Source: Cyanodermella asteris
Lineage: Eukaryota > Ascomycota > Lecanoromycetes > Ostropales > Stictidaceae
Reading direction: 5' to 3'
Assembly (NCBI GenBank): GCA_900618795.1
Contig: UYJD01000003.1
Span: 807,814 to 871,813 of the forward strand
DNA length: 64,000 nt
Each line of letters starts with the position of its first letter. Position 1 is the stretch's first letter. Below, one piece after another: positions 62,347 through 64,000 of the stretch. Under the pieces are notes generated by a model. It searched no databases. It had not been told where the DNA came from and saw nothing but the letters and a program-made list of their open reading frames with translations. The position numbers and the translations under genes are program-made.

Positions 62347-64000
62347 ATGTCGCCCATCTATCCCGATCGGCCCATCAAACCTCTTCCTAAACGTCGCCTC
62401 AAGGATCGCCTCTCATCCGATGCTGCTGAAACGATCAGTTGGCCTGCCGCACCACCCGCGTCCAATCCCCTTTTCTACCCTTCAACTTACGAGACCAATA
62501 ATCAGCAATTTCAGAACAACCTACAAAATGGAGCCGCGCCAGATATCGACAAGGTTCTTATCGAGGCCCAAGCAGAATTCCCTCCCAAAGACGCGCCGTA
62601 CGAGTTTCACGGAACGGACCCGATTAGTGACGACGAGTCCGCGAGGCAGGATGGCTATCGATCGCACGCAATTCGTGCCCAGTCCCACTCTGTGACATCG
62701 GCGGAGTCGGATCATGGATACGATTCGTTTGAAAATTCCAACAATAAGAAGAAACGGAAGATCCCCATGTCTTCGAATAGCGGGATACTACATCCGTCTT
62801 TAGCGGGCATCTCGGCAGACATGGCGAACATGGGCATCTCCAGCCCCGGCGACGGGATAGAATTTGAGGATGCCGGCACACAACAGTACTACGGCCAGGG
62901 CTATCCAGCTGTCCCTATATCAGGCACAGGCATCAGCGGAGCCGGTAGAGGTCGATACGGGCGGTCTGGCAGGCGTGACAGTCGAAGTCCACTGAGCACT
63001 TCCGCAAATGCAAGCAATTGGCAGGCCGGCCGGCTGGCAAGCACACGCCAAGTGAGCGGCAAATATTCTGGTAAATGCACTCCTTCCCTCTTGCACCCGC
63101 ACGGCCCAGGTGACTAACTCCTTCCAGCCGAGCTTGTTGGAGAGAGCGGCATCATTTCCCAAGCAATCGCAGACGCAGCAAATTCACCACTATCTCTCGA
63201 CAAAGGACAAGAAAATATAAGCCTCTTAGATCAGCAACAGCAGCGTTCAGCAAAGAAAAATACTCCTGCAGCTCAATTTACATTCAATCTAGACTCGGAA
63301 GCCGCAAAAGGCCCTGCTTGGCCAGGGGACCGGTTGTCAGCATCACAATATCCTTCGCCCCCTCCGCCGCTTCCGCCTCAGCAGATGCCTTCGAACGCGA
63401 AAGGTTACAGCCAAGGCACCCAGACCAGCCCCTCGATGGCTGGTCAAAACCAACAAGGTACCGCTGCGCCTGGGCAGCCACAAGCTGCACCTCCAAAACC
63501 GCGACGACCGGCATCACTCCGTTATAAACATGCGGCACGCCAACGCAAACTCGATCAGGAATACCAGAACCTCCACAACCCACCCAAGCCGCAAGACATC
63601 TGGATTTGCGAATTCTGTGAGTACGAAGCGATCTTTGGCAAACCGCCACGCGCTCTTATCGAGTCGTACGAGAAGAAGGACGCTAGAGAGAGGAGAAAAC
63701 AGGCAGAGAAGAAGCGACTATTGGAAAAGGCCAAAAGCAAGGGGCGCAAGGCGCGTAAGGGCACCAAAGCAACCAAAGCAAACGCTGCTGCTGCCGCCGC
63801 TGGCAATGCCAACAATGCTGCGCCAATTGCCAACGGTCAACAATACCCGCAAGGTTATGCCAACACTGGCCAACCTCCAGACGGCCAGCCGCAGAGCGAT
63901 GAATACTATTCAGACGCGTACGACGACGATGGAGACCCGCCCATATCGACCCCGACACCGTCTAAGATACCAGGGCCTACACACGCACCGTATGGAGCAT
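62347..64000 (+). CDS. Conserved fungal protein, 3' truncated
   Basis: Exon 1 (62347-63070) and exon 2 (63128 to the window edge) are joined by a 57 bp intron in phase. The frame stays open to the end. The N-terminus is MSPIYPDRPIKPLPKRRLKDRL, followed by a long disordered region rich in Ser, Pro and Gln. A conserved block near residue 380 reads RYKHAARQRKLDQEYQNL, then QDIWICEFCEYEAIFGKPPRALIESYEKKD, with one C-x-x-C pair. It is followed by a very basic Lys/Arg helix (ERRKQAEKKRLLEKAKSKGRKARKGTK) and an acidic stretch. It is probably nuclear. The function is unknown to me and the C-terminus is missing. Confidence 0.85.

Noticed and set aside
1-64000. CRISPR array, operon or bacterial promoter features
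   Set aside because: The sequence is eukaryotic with spliceosomal introns; no regularly spaced repeats of that kind were seen.

Overview
The window comes from a filamentous ascomycete (Pezizomycotina). The signs are short spliceosomal introns (mostly 46-75 bp, GT...AG with CTAAC/CTGAC-like branch sites), a Zn2Cys6 regulator, a Pth11/rhodopsin-type membrane protein, a UstYa (DUF3328) protein, secreted GH55 and GH28 enzymes, and housekeeping genes of fungal architecture. A Dothideomycete is plausible but cannot be proved here. Gene models below were built by joining exons by eye; most joins were checked for reading phase.

Left half (1-36 kb) is mostly ordinary genome. It holds the tail of an unknown gene, CDC6, an F-BAR/DEP/RhoGAP protein, the purine gene ADE8, a GNAT acetyltransferase, a Zn2Cys6 factor, a fungal protein with tandem PSFGPSA repeats, tRNA-Gln(UUG), an assembly gap, a secreted GH55 glucanase, a gene-poor 4.2 kb stretch, a two-CBS protein, a BAH-PHD chromatin reader, a small Cys-rich protein, a RidA-like protein, SEC66 (with a GC-AG intron), a serine beta-lactamase-like hydrolase, a hotdog thioesterase and NPL4.

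The accessory region (36-50 kb) is the notable part. From left to right it contains a SAM methyltransferase with two frame breaks, a cytochrome P450 fragment, a frame-broken ankyrin gene, an intact aldehyde dehydrogenase and a UstYa-family oxidase gene with one in-frame stop. Next comes a 102-residue secreted protein made of seven PW repeats, mostly spaced by 8 residues. A rhodopsin-domain membrane protein, a DHH phosphoesterase and an intact secreted S41 peptidase follow. UstYa plus S41 peptidase plus a signal-peptide precursor with tandem repeats is the hallmark of fungal dikaritin-type RiPP clusters (ustiloxin, phomopsin). I read this as a candidate, partly decayed RiPP locus with an unusual precursor that lacks Kex2 dibasic sites.

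Right end (52-64 kb) carries a single-pass membrane protein with a lectin-like propeller, a GH28 enzyme with altered active-site motifs, DOA1/UFD3, a STRAP-like WD40 protein and the 5' part of a conserved fungal protein that runs off the window. NPL4 and DOA1 are both Cdc48/p97 cofactors, but they lie 21 kb apart and are not evidently linked.
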